From: an uncultured Opitutia bacterium
Lineage (GTDB): Bacteria > Verrucomicrobiota > Verrucomicrobiia > Opitutales > Coraliomargaritaceae
Reading direction: 5' to 3'
DNA: 64,000 bases
Assembly (NCBI GenBank): GCA_937136395.1
Contig: CAKZOI010000021.1
Span: forward strand, 1 to 64,000
This document shows positions 36,531-46,245 of this stretch, piece after piece. Position 1 is the stretch's first letter, and each line of letters starts with the position of its first letter. The notes below the pieces were generated by a model. The model saw nothing but the letters and a program-made list of their open reading frames with translations. It had not been told where the DNA came from and ran no database searches. Position numbers and translations under genes: made by a program.

Positions 36531-37742
36531 ATGCCGAGCCAACAAAAATTTGATCGTGGTGATATCCGTCGCTTGAACGCTGTCAGTGTTTTGAATCAGT
36601 TACGTCTTAAGGGTGCATTATCACGTGCTAACATTGCCTTTGAACTCGGACTGACGCGAGCGACAGTTTCGAATATAATCGCGAATCTAATCGATGCGTC
36701 AATGGTCAGTGAGACAGAGTATGATTCGGGTCGCGCAGGACGCCCAGGTCTGTTGTTGAATTTGAATCCAGCGTTCGGGGCGATGATTGCAGTTGATATT
36801 GATATCGACAGTATAAGCATACTGCTGACTGATTTTGGGCAAGAGGTGCTTTATCGTGCACAAAACCCAATTGATTCAGAGGGATCGTCTGAAGCTACTT
36901 TGGCGATTGCGGTCTCCATGGTTGAGAAGGCAATTCAATTGAGTGAATCGAAGGGCTTGCAGTGTCTCGGTATCTGTGTGACTTGGGCGGGCTTGGTAGA
37001 TCGCGAAGAAGGTCAATTGGCTTTTGGACCTACTACAGGTTGGCAGCGTGTGGCATTGAAGACGACTTGGGAGAAACGTTTCGAAGTGTCGGTCTACGTT
37101 GAGAATGAGGCGCATGCTGGCGCTATCGGTGTGCACCATTTTGGCGAGCGTCCTGGAGTCCGTAATTTAATATATCTCAGTTTGGGGGGCGGGTTGGCCG
37201 CAGGTGTTTTCGTAGATGGAGTGTTGTTGCGTGGTAAACTGGGCTTTGCAGGGCAGGTCGGGCATACTAGCTTTGCTGATAACGGTGTTGTTTGCAGCTG
37301 TGGTAAGCAGGGTTGTTGGGTTACTGAAATTGGTGCGGCAGCTTTATTTAGAAAACTTTCTGAGGCAGGCGTTGATTTTCCGACTAATAATGCTTCGGGC
37401 AATGGGTGGATAGACTGTGTTTTAAATAAAGTGGAATTGGGTGATGAAGTCGTCCTTGGCGTATTGTCTGAAATCGGTGCGAGCGTTGGAGCTGGTCTAG
37501 CCCGTTTAGTTCAGACGTTTAATCCATCGATGGTGGTTGTTGGCGGGCGTCTTTCTGAGCTGCTGAAATATGTCGAACCTGTGATTCGTGAAGCGACTTT
37601 GAATGATACGCTGGCTTATATGACAGATCCTCTTGAATTAATCGTGGGCACTTCTGGTGACGATGCTTTGCGCGGTGGTATTGCTACGGTCTTTGACTCT
37701 GTGATGAAGAATCCAAAGATTGGAGAAATGGCGGGCAATTAG
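36531..37742 (+). CDS. ROK-family transcriptional repressor
   Basis: The 403-residue protein has an N-terminal winged helix-turn-helix (LRLKGALSRANIAFELGLTRATVSNIIANL) and a C-terminal ROK sugar-kinase-like domain with the zinc motif CSCGKQGCW and the ROK signature around LIYLSLGGGLAAGVFVDG. The ATP-binding Asp motif is degenerate (MIAVDIDIDSISILL), as expected for a regulator such as NagC or XylR. It is divergent from the exported Gfo/Idh gene, with a palindrome between them, so it probably represses the 36405-28584 cluster and senses a sugar from it. Confidence 0.92.
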   Translation: MPSQQKFDRGDIRRLNAVSVLNQLRLKGALSRANIAFELGLTRATVSNIIANLIDASMVSETEYDSGRAGRPGLLLNLNPAFGAMIAVDIDIDSISILLTDFGQEVLYRAQNPIDSEGSSEATLAIAVSMVEKAIQLSESKGLQCLGICVTWAGLVDREEGQLAFGPTTGWQRVALKTTWEKRFEVSVYVENEAHAGAIGVHHFGERPGVRNLIYLSLGGGLAAGVFVDGVLLRGKLGFAGQVGHTSFADNGVVCSCGKQGCWVTEIGAAALFRKLSEAGVDFPTNNASGNGWIDCVLNKVELGDEVVLGVLSEIGASVGAGLARLVQTFNPSMVVVGGRLSELLKYVEPVIREATLNDTLAYMTDPLELIVGTSGDDALRGGIATVFDSVMKNPKIGEMAGN

Positions 37743-37770
37743 GTTTTAGAAGTGCTACTTGGGGTCTGTG

Positions 37771-40368
37771 TTATTGGGTGAATGTGGTAGTTTGACTCGA
37801 TAGGACCCACGCGCGGCGTCCGTCGCTGAATTCCACGAAGCTCCAGTTTTCTTGATTCTCGAGGACGATAAACTCAGCACCATCATGAAGTGGCTCATTG
37901 AAGGCGCTGGCATATGCGTGACTCGGCCCTTTTTTTGCGTAGGATACATCTGCGATGATCACTCCAGCAGTTCGGATTTTGTATGCTCGTTGTAGTAAAA
38001 AAACTGATACGAATAGTAGAAATGTCGTGCAAAATGTCGCAAAGATGAGTGCTTGGCGATTCCGATAACGTATCCAAAATAATAGACCGATCCAGAAGAT
38101 AAGGTTGGCGATGACGGTCGTCGCTTTGAGCCATCGTAATGGCACACGTTGCCACCAATGCGTGTTCTCTGGTATTTCGTTTAACGTCATGGCGCGTGCG
38201 GCAGCGAGGTTTTCTGTGAGCTTACTGTCGAAAGGGCGGTAGTTGAGCGCGTTTCGATAGGCCGCGATGGCTCGACCTGTTGCACCTGCTTTAAACCATG
38301 CATTACCAGCATTTACCCAAGATTCACCAGGGTGCTTCTCGATCGTGGCTTCGGCTTGAAATTTTAGTGCCGCTTGTTGGTAGAGTGCGTTTGCTGCCTC
38401 GCTTCCTGGGATTCCATTCTGTGCTTGGGTGAAGAGGTGCTCAGCTTCGCTCCAGTTTGCTGCTGTTGCTTTCGGTGTGAGTGAATGTCCTGCAAGTAGT
38501 AGAATGATCGATAGTTTGCTGATGCTTTTGAGTATTTGTTTCGCGACTGAATCGAGTTGAGAAAAGGTTACCTCATTAGAGCTTGAGCTAAAGTCGCGTG
38601 CATCCAAATCTTTGTGCATACGGACGATATTTTCGATATCAGTGTCGCTTGCATTGATTGTTTTGAGTGCATTTATCGAGTCACTCATTGTCCATGCTTT
38701 GCCAGATTTTTCAAAATTTACAGCCATGAAGTTGAGAAATGTGTTCCATTTTTCAGGTGATTGCTTGGTCGCGCGTTTGAAGCGGTTATAGGCATCCATT
38801 CGGAGTCGATAACTGTGGTCGTAGGCTCGCCGCCGTTGATTGTTTACGATCGGTCGCAGGCAAATGAAAGCAAATGGGCCAAGGGCGATGCAGAGCCAAA
38901 AGTGACGACTGAGTAAGTCGAAGAGCATGTTTAGTATATCATTCATGAGATTAACTTTCAGATTGTGCCAGATGCCTTCTGGCTGATTCGTTAGTGTGAT
39001 GCTTGCACCTTTGTAGTTCTTGAGTGGAATGAAACTGCGTCCTTCACTAGGCAACGTCTTTAGTGGGATGGCCTCAGTCGAGTGAGTTTCATAAACGCCG
39101 CTGTTGGGATTAAGTATAAGAAAATGAAGCGCCGGAAGGGCTTGAATGGTTGTGCTTAGTGGCCGCAGATAAGTGCGAAATAAGGTGCCTTCACTGTGCC
39201 ATATTCGGTTGAGGTCGTTGTCGACGAGGAATCGTTCACGCAGGCCAGCTTGGTGGCTTAGTGTTGGTAATTCGATCATGTTGTGTGGCGTATTTCCACT
39301 GACTTTAATATCCATTTCTAAAATTTGACCGATTTCAAGCTCAGTTGGATTTATGGATACCTCGAAATCAATTGGCGCAACCAATCCCGAGTATTCTAAT
39401 CCACTATCGTTGACGGGGAGAGGTTTTACTATGATATCGATTGCGGGTGCGACGGCGTAGATTCGTGAGTAGAGCTGGTCGGCTTCGACTGCTTCGAACA
39501 ATCCGTTGTTGAAGTGTGCTGCATAGCGAGCGAAGTCGCTGTCTGCCTTTTTAAGGCGAATACATTCCAGCCTTGTTTCGGGCAGTGTATAGTTGCCTGG
39601 TTCTGTGAAGCGTAGATAGAGGACTAGGTCAATCGTGCCGAGCGCCTTCGATTCGTCATTCGGTAGCGTGCGCGTTGCGATCACGCGACGGCCTCCAATA
39701 GGAATCCCTACGTGTGTATTTTCCTCGGAAGTGTTTCTTGGAATGACGACTTCGATCGAAGCGTTATTGAAGAAATCTGGATATAGTTTGAGCGATTTCA
39801 GTTCGGTTGCATTCAACGAACAAGTCCATGATAGCTTTAGTTTTAGTGCTTCACTTACATACACACTTTGCTTCTCTGGTGAGAGTGAGAGCGACATATT
39901 TTCAGAGCGTATTGGTTGGCTAACACTAATCGATATAGGCCGCGTTTTGTAAGTTCTACGATCACTGCTGAAAGTGATCTGGGGGAGTGTGGCTTCGCCA
40001 TTGTGACGTGGTATAAAACGAATGACAGCGGCGTATCTACCCGATTTTGTATTGGGTTCTTTGAGCGTTTTAATTTCTAGAATATTGATGTCACTTAAAG
40101 CACCGAAGCTATCTTCTGCCACTTCGACCGCTTCATCGAACCAGACCACGGCATTGGCTAATCGATCTGTAAACCATGTTTTTTCTGCGAGTTCGTAAGT
40201 GACGACTGAAAACTGTAGAGTGTCATTGTCTGGTGTGATCGCGGTGGTCGACTCCTTATTCGTCAAACGATCAAGCGATGGAGTGCCTTCTTTTGAGTGG
40301 TCACTTTGCTGGGCGTGTAGTCGCAGGCTGAGTAGGGCGATGAGAGTTATATAGAAGCAAGTGCGCAT
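37771..40368 (-). CDS. BatD-BatE-like fusion protein
   Basis: An 865-residue protein with a signal peptide (YITLIALLSLRLHAQ). The N-terminal ~430 residues are BatD-like oxygen-tolerance beta domains (VTYELAEKTWFTDRLANAVVWF, SISVSQPI, IDFEVSINPTELEIGQILEMDIKVSG). A membrane segment follows at ~490, then a helical cytoplasmic part, then a second signal-like segment and TPRs (PGESWVNAGNAWFKAGATGRAIAAYRNALNYRP), two membrane segments and a C-terminal SH3-like domain (YAKKGPSHAYASAFNEPLHDGAEFIVLE). This joins BatD with a BatE-like TPR/SH3 module. It is the last gene of the Bat operon; its start touches the stop of batB. Confidence 0.83.
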   Translation of the reverse strand: MRTCFYITLIALLSLRLHAQQSDHSKEGTPSLDRLTNKESTTAITPDNDTLQFSVVTYELAEKTWFTDRLANAVVWFDEAVEVAEDSFGALSDINILEIKTLKEPNTKSGRYAAVIRFIPRHNGEATLPQITFSSDRRTYKTRPISISVSQPIRSENMSLSLSPEKQSVYVSEALKLKLSWTCSLNATELKSLKLYPDFFNNASIEVVIPRNTSEENTHVGIPIGGRRVIATRTLPNDESKALGTIDLVLYLRFTEPGNYTLPETRLECIRLKKADSDFARYAAHFNNGLFEAVEADQLYSRIYAVAPAIDIIVKPLPVNDSGLEYSGLVAPIDFEVSINPTELEIGQILEMDIKVSGNTPHNMIELPTLSHQAGLRERFLVDNDLNRIWHSEGTLFRTYLRPLSTTIQALPALHFLILNPNSGVYETHSTEAIPLKTLPSEGRSFIPLKNYKGASITLTNQPEGIWHNLKVNLMNDILNMLFDLLSRHFWLCIALGPFAFICLRPIVNNQRRRAYDHSYRLRMDAYNRFKRATKQSPEKWNTFLNFMAVNFEKSGKAWTMSDSINALKTINASDTDIENIVRMHKDLDARDFSSSSNEVTFSQLDSVAKQILKSISKLSIILLLAGHSLTPKATAANWSEAEHLFTQAQNGIPGSEAANALYQQAALKFQAEATIEKHPGESWVNAGNAWFKAGATGRAIAAYRNALNYRPFDSKLTENLAAARAMTLNEIPENTHWWQRVPLRWLKATTVIANLIFWIGLLFWIRYRNRQALIFATFCTTFLLFVSVFLLQRAYKIRTAGVIIADVSYAKKGPSHAYASAFNEPLHDGAEFIVLENQENWSFVEFSDGRRAWVLSSQTTTFTQ

Positions 40369-42422
40369 TAGAAATCCTTCTCTACTTTAGCAGCATTTGC
40401 GCTTGCCCGTTTTTGCTGACGAAATTGTTGGTTGCCGACTTCTTCCATTAGGATGTCTTCAGCCGAGTAGTTCGGAACTGGGAGCTCCTGCATCTCTGAT
40501 GACGCAGCGAAGTCACCCTTCAGTGCTTCAGAACGGTTTGTCGATTGTTGAGATTCTTCGGTGTAATCAAAGTCTTCTTCGAATTCATCCCAGTCTTGGT
40601 TTTCAGACGGATCGTTTTGTGAATCGTTCGCAAGTAATTTTAGGATTTTTTCAATCTGATACTCTGCATCAAGTTGAAGTTGTATACTGATTGGCCATTG
40701 TTCGAACTGCTGCAAATGAGTGGCCGCAGATTTTTGGGAAATTTGAGCTAACTGGATGAGTTGTATAGCTGCTCTCATTGGCGTGTTATGCGACGCGGTG
40801 CCTTTATCTGGAAGCTGTTTCATGGCGTCGACTTTCTGCATGGCCAACTGCACCTCAGCTGTCTCGGTATGCAGCTCGTTTTGATGCTTAATGAATGCTT
40901 TGATTTGTGTCGTTGCGCTAGTTCCCGACGCATGCACTACAAGCGTTTTACGGAGATTTGATTGTGCTTCTAAGAGGGCTTCCAGGCGCTTTATAATGTT
41001 TTCGATCTCTTGGCTTAGTTGATTGTTTTGTGCTTCAGTATTTGCGATCTGTTTTCGCAGCTCAGTCACGATCCTCGCGGTAATTTGTAGGCGGATACCC
41101 GCGCGCTCTAAGTCTGGTGCGCTGCGCTTGGCCGACAAAAATGCGAGTTGCGCTTGCTGTGCATAACTGAGTGCGAGTTGCGGTGATTCTTGTGCATTGG
41201 CTTGACCAATTAGAGCAAGGCCGCGGTTGAATTCTATGGCAGCTAATTGATCGGTTGTTGCGGTGTGCTGTGTGGCTTGTTGATGGAGCTCCGCAAAGAG
41301 TGCCTGGGCTTCTTCAAATGTCTCAGCTTGAAGGCTAGTTATGGCTTGGTTGAAATTTTCCTGAAGGGCTTCGCCTCCATTTGAACGGGGAGCCAGCATG
41401 AATGTCGCGCCAAGAATTAAACCGGCATGGGTAAGTTGTATGCCACGCACACCAACTCGTTCTGATAAGAGTAGAAGGATCAGCGCAGGAATAAGAAAAA
41501 ACACTGCAGCTTCCTTATAGACAAGGATTCCGTTTTCAGTATCAGTGGAGTTGCTCTGTTTATTGTGTGCGTAGTCGCTATATACTTGCCCGAGGTTAAA
41601 GGGACTGATACCCGGAGCAAAATAGTCGATACGCTTGCTCTGGGCGGCAAATTCTCGCAAAGCCGCATCGTCGAGTTTTGTATAAACGGGGCTGCCTTGA
41701 TATTCGAGTAGTCGGGTATTGCCTTCGAGATCTTTAAGTTTGATCGGCGCTCCCTGGTGTGGATTTCCGAGGCCGATGAGTAGAGTGTCGACGCCTTTCT
41801 TATCTAATAGATCAATGGTTTTGGGGATGATGGACCCATGGTCACCACCATCTGTTAGCACAATTAGATCCTGCACGCCTTGTCGACCATCGATGAATAC
41901 TTGATCGACTGCTTTTTCTACAGCTGATTGGAGTGTGGTGCCTCCAAAGTCGACAGTGCGCGTATGGGCGTTGTTCAGCATGTAGCGCACGAAATCGTAA
42001 TCGTAGGTGAGTGGACACTGGATAGATGCACTACCTGCATAGACAACTAGACCAACACGCTCGCTATGGAATATGTTGAGTGCGTCGCGAATGCCTTGTT
42101 TGGCAACCTCTAAGCGGGAAGGTTTCGCATCTTCAGCGAGCATACTTTGTGAAACGTCGATGGCAAAAACAACATCGCGCCCCGAACGAGATGTAGCTTC
42201 GGTGTGTGGTGCGTAGCCTGGTCGTGCGAGTGAGAGTATCAATAGGATGAATGCTGCAATGCGAAGTATGTCGCGCCGTTTACGGTGTGTCGGATGGTTG
42301 CCGTCCATTGCTTGAAGCAGTAGCAATCGTTGTTTACGTGCATGGAGTAGCAGTCCAGCCAGAGGGAACGAAATCAATAGGAGTGCCAATGCTGTAGGCC
42401 ATTGAAAGGTGAACTCGCTCAT
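40368..42422 (-). CDS. BatB-type VWA membrane protein with BatC-like TPR region
   Basis: The ATG at 42422 overlaps the batA stop by four bases (ATGA) and gives 684 residues. Two membrane segments lead to a von Willebrand A domain with an intact metal site (AIDVSQSM, then the Thr of FGGTTLQSA and the Asp of VLTDGGDHG). A third membrane segment at ~305 is followed by a signal-like segment and a long Gln-rich helical TPR region (LFAELHQQATQH, NRGLALIGQANAQ), the part usually found as BatC. The set forms the Bat complex linked to aerotolerance in Bacteroides and Leptospira relatives. Its actual substrate is not established. Confidence 0.87.
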   Translation of the reverse strand: MSEFTFQWPTALALLLISFPLAGLLLHARKQRLLLLQAMDGNHPTHRKRRDILRIAAFILLILSLARPGYAPHTEATSRSGRDVVFAIDVSQSMLAEDAKPSRLEVAKQGIRDALNIFHSERVGLVVYAGSASIQCPLTYDYDFVRYMLNNAHTRTVDFGGTTLQSAVEKAVDQVFIDGRQGVQDLIVLTDGGDHGSIIPKTIDLLDKKGVDTLLIGLGNPHQGAPIKLKDLEGNTRLLEYQGSPVYTKLDDAALREFAAQSKRIDYFAPGISPFNLGQVYSDYAHNKQSNSTDTENGILVYKEAAVFFLIPALILLLLSERVGVRGIQLTHAGLILGATFMLAPRSNGGEALQENFNQAITSLQAETFEEAQALFAELHQQATQHTATTDQLAAIEFNRGLALIGQANAQESPQLALSYAQQAQLAFLSAKRSAPDLERAGIRLQITARIVTELRKQIANTEAQNNQLSQEIENIIKRLEALLEAQSNLRKTLVVHASGTSATTQIKAFIKHQNELHTETAEVQLAMQKVDAMKQLPDKGTASHNTPMRAAIQLIQLAQISQKSAATHLQQFEQWPISIQLQLDAEYQIEKILKLLANDSQNDPSENQDWDEFEEDFDYTEESQQSTNRSEALKGDFAASSEMQELPVPNYSAEDILMEEVGNQQFRQQKRASANAAKVEKDF

Positions 42423-43444
42423 GGCACGATACGCAACCAAGTTGCTTCTAAGGTTAAGGCTAGGAGTAGACTAGAAATGGTGATGGTTAGTGGCAGCCAT
42501 AGCCAATCGGCTGTGCGGTCGAAGCTTTGTGTTGTGATTTGTGAGCGCTCCAATTGGTCGATTTCTTTATAAACCGAGAGTAGTGACTCAAAGTCGTCTG
42601 CTTGTCGGAATAGACCACCTGTTTGCACACTGATATGATTGAGCACTTTCTCAGCAGCAGTGAGCGAACTTACCAGAGTCGGATCGTCGCTGCCTTGGTT
42701 GGGTGTTCCTAGGCTAATTGTATAAATGCGGCAGCCCCATTGCTTCGCGAGACCTGCAGACTCAATGGGCAAGTGGGCGCCAGAATTATTTTCCCCATCT
42801 GTTAGAAGAATAATGACCTTACTTTTGATCTCGTTTGCACTGACTGCTTGTGAGCCGTATTTGAGCGCTTCTGGATTGCGTAAACGTGCGGCAGCGATTG
42901 CTAGGGCATCACCATATGCGGTGCCGTCTTCATTTGGGCGTTCTTGTATCTCTAAGTGTCGAACGATTTGCAGGAGAGCATCATGTCCATAGGTAAGCGG
43001 GCTACGTGTATCGGCATAACGCGCAAAAGTAATTAAGCCGATAAGATCGTGTGGTCTCCCTTTAAGTTGGTCTCCATCACCCGCGATAAAGTGCTCAACT
43101 AGTTTCTTGGCGACTTCTATGCGACTCGTGCTTTGTCCCTCCTGATCTTTGATGCTCATATCCATACTGCTAGAAACATCGACAAGCATTTGTATGGCTA
43201 TACCATCTATGACTTCCAGTGAATAGGTGGACTCTATTTGTGGGCGTGCGATGGCTATAAGTATCCAAATTATGGATACGCAACGAAGGGTGACAGGGAT
43301 CCATAGAAAGCGCGCTTTGCCTGGAGCTTGATTTGCCCAGAGGTTAACTGATGGCACAGGGATCGATGCGCGCTTTCGTTGGCGTTTAAGTAGCCACAGC
43401 AAGATCGGGATCAGCAGCAGCACCCATGGGTAGGCGAAGCTCAT
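42419..43444 (-). CDS. BatA-type VWA membrane protein
   Basis: The 341-residue protein has two N-terminal membrane segments (WVLLLIPILLWLL, VSIIWILIAIARP), a von Willebrand A domain with the MIDAS residues in QMLVDVSSSMDMS, the Thr in NEDGTAYGDA and the Asp in VIILLTDGENNSG, and a last membrane segment near the C-terminus. This is the standard BatA layout. It overlaps its neighbours by four bases at both ends (ATGA), so translation is coupled within the operon. It should act at the membrane with the MoxR ATPase. Confidence 0.9.
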   Translation of the reverse strand: MSFAYPWVLLLIPILLWLLKRQRKRASIPVPSVNLWANQAPGKARFLWIPVTLRCVSIIWILIAIARPQIESTYSLEVIDGIAIQMLVDVSSSMDMSIKDQEGQSTSRIEVAKKLVEHFIAGDGDQLKGRPHDLIGLITFARYADTRSPLTYGHDALLQIVRHLEIQERPNEDGTAYGDALAIAAARLRNPEALKYGSQAVSANEIKSKVIILLTDGENNSGAHLPIESAGLAKQWGCRIYTISLGTPNQGSDDPTLVSSLTAAEKVLNHISVQTGGLFRQADDFESLLSVYKEIDQLERSQITTQSFDRTADWLWLPLTITISSLLLALTLEATWLRIVP

Positions 43445-44256
43445 GCGCGGGGCTCCTTTCGTATGATCGTAAGTAGTGTATTTGCATCGGCGTTTTTTCT
43501 TTTGCTGTAAAGAACGTCCTCAAGGGCGCTTTGAGTCTCTTGAGTGAGTGCGACCTTGGGGTTACTTAATATCGATTCGATGAGCTTTGGCGACCATTCA
43601 CCAGCTTCAAGCGCTGAGATTAAATTCGCGAGAGTGGGTGCACTAGCTCTGCTCGTGTTGTCAGGTTTGTTGCGATTCTTGCGTGCAAAATAGAGGTATA
43701 TCCCAAAGGCGAGTAGTGCCATTCCAGCGATCCATAAGGCCAGAGTTGGCTCATTGTTGTCTTCGGAGGCCCGGGGCGGCAGGGGTAGGGGGGTGCTTGG
43801 GTCCTTTGCAGCAGCGTAACCAACGACGTTTATGGTTTGCGGTGCAATCGTTTGTTCGTGCCTGATTGCACCGCGCTGAATGCTTGCTTTGATATCAGTC
43901 AACTCAATCAAGCCCGAATCCATTGTTTGCATCAGCCAAATTAATTTTTGTCGATAAATCTGACCGTCATAGCTGACAGGTAGTTTTTGTTGGCTCACGA
44001 AATGGAGCGCTTTATGAGAATTAAATTGTAGGGAGAATTCCGCAAACTCTGAGCTTTCGAGTTGCGCGTGTAGAGTCACTAAATCACCAGGCTTACAGCT
44101 TGTTGGCTCTAGCCACACCTGCACGCCTGTAGCATGCAGGAGTGGGTATGCGCATAGGAACGCGACCATCGCTATATTCATTTTTATGTAACGGCCGAGT
44201 GTAGAGCCTAGCGGGGAGCTCCTTCTTTTTTGAAAATACATCACGTAAAGATCCAT
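43441..44256 (-). CDS. Membrane protein of the Bat operon, DUF4381-position
   Basis: A 271-residue protein with a signal peptide best seen from Met26 (MNIAMVAFLCAYPLLHATG), so translation may start at 44181 rather than 44256. An immunoglobulin-like periplasmic domain (EPTSCKPGDLVTLHAQLESSEF) resembling BatD follows, then one membrane segment (LALWIAGMALLAFGIYLYFA) and a short cytoplasmic helical tail. It occupies the place between DUF58 and BatA, where such a single-pass protein is common. Its part in the complex is unknown. Confidence 0.7.
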   Translation of the reverse strand: MDLYVMYFQKRRSSPLGSTLGRYIKMNIAMVAFLCAYPLLHATGVQVWLEPTSCKPGDLVTLHAQLESSEFAEFSLQFNSHKALHFVSQQKLPVSYDGQIYRQKLIWLMQTMDSGLIELTDIKASIQRGAIRHEQTIAPQTINVVGYAAAKDPSTPLPLPPRASEDNNEPTLALWIAGMALLAFGIYLYFARKNRNKPDNTSRASAPTLANLISALEAGEWSPKLIESILSNPKVALTQETQSALEDVLYSKRKNADANTLLTIIRKEPRA

Positions 44257-44259
44257 GCC

Positions 44260-45129
44260 TTAGCCGCCAGTATGATCGGCCACATGTTGGTGGCGCTCGT
44301 GGAAGAAGCCAGCGAGTGCTTCTACGCAATTGTCACCGACGGGTAACTCGAGGAGGCCAACTCCCGCTTCCAGCATTTGTTGATGTAATTTTTGGCTGTG
44401 TGCTTCGCTCGCATGTGTATTTGCTTTAAGGTCGAAGACTTTTTCTATGCCGGTTTCGGCATCGCGCATGCGTAGCAACCCTGAGGCGCTAGTATTTTGT
44501 AATGGATTGTCGCTGATGTGGACGGCGTTTACATCGTGCCTAAAGGCGAGATGTTGGAGCTCACTTGCGTAATCTTCTGTTAGGAAATCAGAGACAACAA
44601 AGACGACTGAATGTTTACGTGCAATATGTCCAAAGCGACCGATTACCTCAGCAAAGTTGGTTCCTTTCTTTTTTGGTTGGAAGTTGACTAGGCTATCCAT
44701 GATACGCATCGCGTGACTTCGCCCTTTCCTGGCGGGCACGATTTGCTCGATCTCATCGCTGAACAGTATGAGACCGACACGATCTTGGTTTTTAATCGCT
44801 GCCATAGTCAGCAGCGCGCAGATTTCAGAGACTGTTTTTGCCTTTTGACCGTGCGTGCCGTGTCGCATTGATGCAGATACATCTACGAGAAGGTAGAAAA
44901 ATTGCTCACGCTCCTCGATATAGCGTTTAATGTGTGGTTCTCCTGTGCGTGCCGTAACCTTCCAGTCCATTGTGCGCACATCATCACCAGGTTGATAAGG
45001 GCGCACGTCTTCAAATTCAATTCCGCGTCCGCGAAAGACCGAGCGATACTCGCCTGCAAGTAAGTGTTCTACCGGACGGCGACATTTCAACTCAATCAAG
45101 TTGAGGCGTTGATCCAATTCGTCTAGCAT
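44260..45129 (-). CDS. DUF58 protein of the MoxR-Bat operon
   Basis: The 289-residue protein has the DUF58 signature: GRGIEFEDVRPYQPGDDVRTMDWKVTART followed by a degenerate VWA domain (FFYLLVDVSASMRHG, VVSDFLTEDY). It is soluble, 11 bp downstream of the moxR gene. DUF58 proteins are thought to be clients or adaptors of MoxR ATPases. Confidence 0.92.
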   Translation of the reverse strand: MLDELDQRLNLIELKCRRPVEHLLAGEYRSVFRGRGIEFEDVRPYQPGDDVRTMDWKVTARTGEPHIKRYIEEREQFFYLLVDVSASMRHGTHGQKAKTVSEICALLTMAAIKNQDRVGLILFSDEIEQIVPARKGRSHAMRIMDSLVNFQPKKKGTNFAEVIGRFGHIARKHSVVFVVSDFLTEDYASELQHLAFRHDVNAVHISDNPLQNTSASGLLRMRDAETGIEKVFDLKANTHASEAHSQKLHQQMLEAGVGLLELPVGDNCVEALAGFFHERHQHVADHTGG

Positions 45130-45140
45130 GACGGTGAGCT

Positions 45141-46112
45141 TTAGTCTGAGATAGGAACTTGGGAAAGTATTTGGTCGATCAGATCGTCGGAAGTAATCGA
45201 CTCGGCCTCCGCTCGGTAAGAGATCGCCATTCGGTGGCGTAAAATATCATGAGAAACGTCTTTCACATCTTGTGGCGTTGTGTAGTCGCGTCCTTGCATT
45301 AGGGCGTTACCGCGTGCGGCTAGAGAGAGGTAGATTGATGCTCGTGGCGAAGCGCCGAAACGTAGATAACGTGCCATGTCGAGGCCGTAGTCTGTTGGGT
45401 GGCGTGTGGCATTAACGAGCCGCAAAATATAGCGCTCTACTTTTTCATCGATAAAGACAGTTTCTAGCTGAGTTCGCATCTCCATCAGGGATTCGATAGA
45501 GAGCACGGGTTCAATTTCAGGCAGCGCCACCGTGCTTGCCATGCGTTGCATGACGAGGTGCTCTTCTTCCATCGTTGGGTAGCTCACCTTCAACTTAAAC
45601 ATAAAGCGGTCCACTTGCGCCTCTGGCAGTGCGTAGGTGCCTTCTTGCTCGATTGGATTTTGCGTAGCCAGCACAAGGAAAGGGCTTGGTAAATTGAAGG
45701 TTTCTTTACCTAGTGTGACTTGCTTCTCTTGCATCGCTTCCAATAGCGCGCTTTGAACTTTGGCAGGAGCTCGATTGACTTCGTCGGCGAGTAAGAGGTT
45801 TGCAAATATTGGGCCTTTCTCAGCCGTGAAAGTGTGCTCGCGCGGATCATACACCAAGGTGCCTGTGAGGTCGCCAGGAAGTAGATCTGGTGTAAATTGT
45901 ATTCGGCTGAACTGCGCATGGATCGCTTTAGCTAGGCTATTGATTGTCAATGTCTTGGCGACACCAGGCACGCCTTCGAGTAGGACGTGCCCGTTGCAGA
46001 GTAAGGCGAGCATCAGTCGATCAATTAGAAGCTCTTGGCCGACCACAACTTGGGCAACGCGTTTGCGCACGGCATGTAAAGTTTCAGAGACGGAAGTAGT
46101 GGAGGAGCTCAT
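45141..46112 (-). CDS. MoxR-family AAA+ ATPase
   Basis: The 323-residue ATPase has Walker A in LLEGVPGVAKT, Walker B in LLADEVNRAPAKVQSALLEAM, sensor 1 in VLATQNPIEQEGTYALPEAQVDRF, and the C-terminal lid with FGASPRASIYLSLAARGNAL. It heads the Bat operon and is expected to act as a chaperone on the VWA-domain partners. An IS element lies 107 bp upstream, beyond its start. Confidence 0.95.
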   Translation of the reverse strand: MSSSTTSVSETLHAVRKRVAQVVVGQELLIDRLMLALLCNGHVLLEGVPGVAKTLTINSLAKAIHAQFSRIQFTPDLLPGDLTGTLVYDPREHTFTAEKGPIFANLLLADEVNRAPAKVQSALLEAMQEKQVTLGKETFNLPSPFLVLATQNPIEQEGTYALPEAQVDRFMFKLKVSYPTMEEEHLVMQRMASTVALPEIEPVLSIESLMEMRTQLETVFIDEKVERYILRLVNATRHPTDYGLDMARYLRFGASPRASIYLSLAARGNALMQGRDYTTPQDVKDVSHDILRHRMAISYRAEAESITSDDLIDQILSQVPISD

Positions 46113-46215
46113 ATACGTAATTTCTATATTTAGTAGAATTGTTCATTGCTAAGAGCACAATCGCAATGTTCGAACCGTAGTCGTGAATTACCACGAGGCA
46201 GAGCAGTTGTAAGAG

Positions 46216-46219
46216 ATAT
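46216..46219. repeat. Left target-site duplication, ATAT
   Basis: ATAT abuts the left end of the IS and recurs at 47513-47516. Four bases is the size expected for the IS407 branch. Confidence 0.6.
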
Positions 46220-46245
46220 TGCCCGAGCCCACCTTTTCGGCCCAC

